Of a stretch of DNA of 14,800 nucleotides, positions 13,154 through 14,800 are shown in pieces. The notes below the pieces were generated by a model that did no database searches, was not told the origin of the DNA, and worked only from the letters and a program-made list of their open reading frames with translations. The DNA is from DATKMG01 sp035541995 (lineage in GTDB: Bacteria; Acidobacteriota; Terriglobia; Versatilivoradales; Versatilivoraceae). How positions within the stretch are numbered: position 1 is the first letter of the stretch; each line of letters opens with the position of its first letter. The DNA is taken from positions 1 through 14,800 of the forward strand of contig DATKMG010000750.1 of the NCBI GenBank assembly GCA_035541995.1. Reading direction: 5' to 3'. Position numbers and translations under genes: made by a program.

Positions 13154-14800
13154 GGCGGTCTCTAGCAAAGTTGATTTCCCTGGGCTGGAACAGGAAGTCC
13201 TGAGGTTCTGGGATGACCGAGTAATCTTCCAGGAATCGCTGGCTCAACGGATGGCTAGTCAAGAGTACACGTTCTACGACGGCCCCCCCTTTGCCACTGG
13301 TCTCCCACATTACGGTCACTTGCTCGCCGGCACCATCAAGGATATTGTCCCTCGTTACCAAACCATGAGGGGACATTTCGTTGAACGTCGTTTTGGCTGG
13401 GATTGCCATGGTCTTCCAGTAGAGTACGAGATGGAGCAAGAGCTCGAACTCAGTGGCAAGCGCGACATTGAAAAGCTGGGGGTCGATGTCTTCAATGAAA
13501 AGTGCCGAGGTATTGTCCTGCGCTATACGCGCGAATGGCGGCAGATCATCACCCGCATGGGCCGCTGGGTCGATTTCGACCACGACTACAAGACCATGGA
13601 CAAGGCATACATGGAGTCGATCTGGTGGGTATTCAAATCATTGTGGGACAAAGGACTGATATACGAGGGCAATAAGATCCTCCCTTATTGCCCTCGCTGT
13701 GCCACTCCGCTTTCGAACTTTGAAACAAACCAGGGCTATGAAGAGGTCAGTGATCCGGCGATCACAGTACGATTCCGCCGGCGGGGATTTCCGAACGAAT
13801 ATATATTAGCCTGGACGACCACACCCTGGACATTGCCTTCCAACATGGCATTGGCGGTGGGGCCGGAAATTCGCTATGTAAAGGTCCAGGATAAGAACGA
13901 TGCGTACTATCTGGCCAAGGACCGCCTCGAAACCTATTACCGTCAGGGGGACGCCTATCGGGTACTGAAAGAAATCCCCGGCACGGACCTGGAAGGATGG
14001 GAGTACGAGCCTCTTTTCCCCTATTTCGTGGACCATCGGGCAGCAGGAGCCTTTCGGGTACTCACGGCAGACTTTGTGTCTACCGAAGATGGGACGGGAG
14101 TGGTCCATATCGCCCCGGGGTTTGGTGAAGATGACTACGCGATCGGACAGAAAAGCGGATTGCCCACAGTTTGTCCTGTCGATGACGAAGGCCGGTTTAC
14201 TCCTGCCGTTCCGGACTACGCAGGCCGCGAAGTGAAAGAAGCCGACAATGACATCATCCGAAAGCTCAAAGAACAAGGGAGCCTGGTGCATCGTTCCACG
14301 ATACAGCACAGTTATCCTCATTGCTGGCGTTGTGACACACCCCTGATTTACCGGGCCGTCTCGACCTGGTTTGTCAGGGTCGAACAGATGCGGGACCGAC
14401 TATTGGCCGCAAACCGGCAAATTCATTGGGTACCAGAGCATTTGAGAGATGGCCGTTTTGGCAAGTGGTTAGAAGGTGCGCGAGACTGGGCCATCTCGCG
14501 GAATCGCTACTGGGGGGCACCCCTGCCGGTGTGGAGGACTTCCGACGGGGCGGAGACTGTCTGCATTGGATCAGTTGCAGAATTGGAACAACTCTCGGGC
14601 CATCATATCGAAGATTTGCACAAGCATTTTGTGGACAAGATCGAGATCCCGTCTTCCCGAGGTACAGCTCCGTTACGTCGGATTCCAGAAGTGCTGGATT
14701 GCTGGTTCGAAAGCGGTGCCATGCCCTATGCCCAAACCCATTATCCGTTTGAAAACCGTGAACGCTTTGAAGCCCATTTCCCTGCCGACTTCATTGCGGA
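13146..14800 (+). CDS. ileS: Isoleucyl-tRNA synthetase, type 2 (eukaryote-like), N-terminal part
   Basis: The first 551 codons of isoleucyl-tRNA synthetase, running off the right edge without a stop; the full family protein is about 1030-1080 residues. It charges tRNA-Ile with isoleucine using ATP. The class I motif is HYGH (55-58) in GLPHYGHLLAGTIKD, and WDCHGLPVE (85-93) follows. The zinc-like PYCPRC pair is at about 180-185. The editing domain (CP1) spans about 190-440 with AWTTTPWTLPSNMALAVG, GTGVVHIAPGFGEDDYA and PVDDEGRFTPAV, and then ISRNRYWGAPLPVW and CWFESGAMPYAQ begin the return to the catalytic core. GLPHYGHL and RRFGWDCHGLPVE are the type 2 pattern rather than the E. coli-like type 1. 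KMSKS lies beyond the window. ATG 13146 gives the usual N-terminus (MFKAV...VDFP); the in-frame ATG at 13134 is possible. Neither has a strong ribosome site, consistent with coupling to the leader ORF. Confidence 0.95.
   Translation, partial: MFKAVSSKVDFPGLEQEVLRFWDDRVIFQESLAQRMASQEYTFYDGPPFATGLPHYGHLLAGTIKDIVPRYQTMRGHFVERRFGWDCHGLPVEYEMEQELELSGKRDIEKLGVDVFNEKCRGIVLRYTREWRQIITRMGRWVDFDHDYKTMDKAYMESIWWVFKSLWDKGLIYEGNKILPYCPRCATPLSNFETNQGYEEVSDPAITVRFRRRGFPNEYILAWTTTPWTLPSNMALAVGPEIRYVKVQDKNDAYYLAKDRLETYYRQGDAYRVLKEIPGTDLEGWEYEPLFPYFVDHRAAGAFRVLTADFVSTEDGTGVVHIAPGFGEDDYAIGQKSGLPTVCPVDDEGRFTPAVPDYAGREVKEADNDIIRKLKEQGSLVHRSTIQHSYPHCWRCDTPLIYRAVSTWFVRVEQMRDRLLAANRQIHWVPEHLRDGRFGKWLEGARDWAISRNRYWGAPLPVWRTSDGAETVCIGSVAELEQLSGHHIEDLHKHFVDKIEIPSSRGTAPLRRIPEVLDCWFESGAMPYAQTHYPFENRERFEAHFPADFIA

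Noticed and set aside
13806..14321. 171-codon minus-strand frame inside ileS
   Set aside because: It is fully antisense to conserved IleRS editing-domain sequence and has no features of its own.

Overview
This is a 14.8 kb stretch of bacterial chromosome, probably from an Acidobacteriota member. The best taxonomic clue is the VWA-domain protein at 3017-4006, whose layout matches the 'VWFA-related acidobacterial domain' family. A MglA/MglB polarity GTPase pair, TPR-rich proteins and moderate base composition fit this. The assignment is an inference; no rRNA or other marker is present. No mobile element, CRISPR array, tRNA or rRNA was seen.

Layout. (1) 16-1813, minus strand: an exported TPR protein followed 7-13 nt later by a short TyrA-family dehydrogenase, driven by a clear promoter at 1896-1924. 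(2) 2024-2447, plus: an HU-type DNA-binding protein with its own strong promoter and intrinsic terminator. (3) 2448-3016: a non-coding interval with two adjacent TGACA/TGTCA palindromes, a sigma-54-type -24/-12 element, a hairpin and a second intrinsic terminator, together outlining a candidate regulated small RNA of about 95 nt. (4) 3017-4006, plus: the membrane-anchored VWA protein. (5) 4268-7095, minus: mglB, mglA and an M16 peptidase homologue whose zinc site is lost. (6) 7369-12730, plus: a TPR protein with a very basic N-terminus, then the tightly packed yvcK(glmR)-glmU-glmS cluster for UDP-N-acetylglucosamine supply. (7) 12731-13145: a structured intergenic region, a promoter and a small leader ORF. 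(8) 13146 to the right edge: the first 551 codons of a type 2 (eukaryote-like) isoleucyl-tRNA synthetase.

How the genes work together. GlmS makes glucosamine-6-phosphate and GlmU makes the final product UDP-GlcNAc. YvcK/GlmR is known in Bacillus to bind UDP-GlcNAc and influence GlmS, so this gene order places sensor and first and last enzymes in one transcript. MglB (roadblock regulator) and MglA (GTPase) form the usual polarity switch. The remaining genes look like independent units.

The most interesting non-coding signals are the sigma-54/small-RNA locus at 2565-2827, the 43-codon leader ORF overlapping ileS, the 10-bp inverted repeat bracketing the promoter at 7369-7397, and the nested inverted repeat between glmS and ileS. 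All were read by eye and remain predictions.
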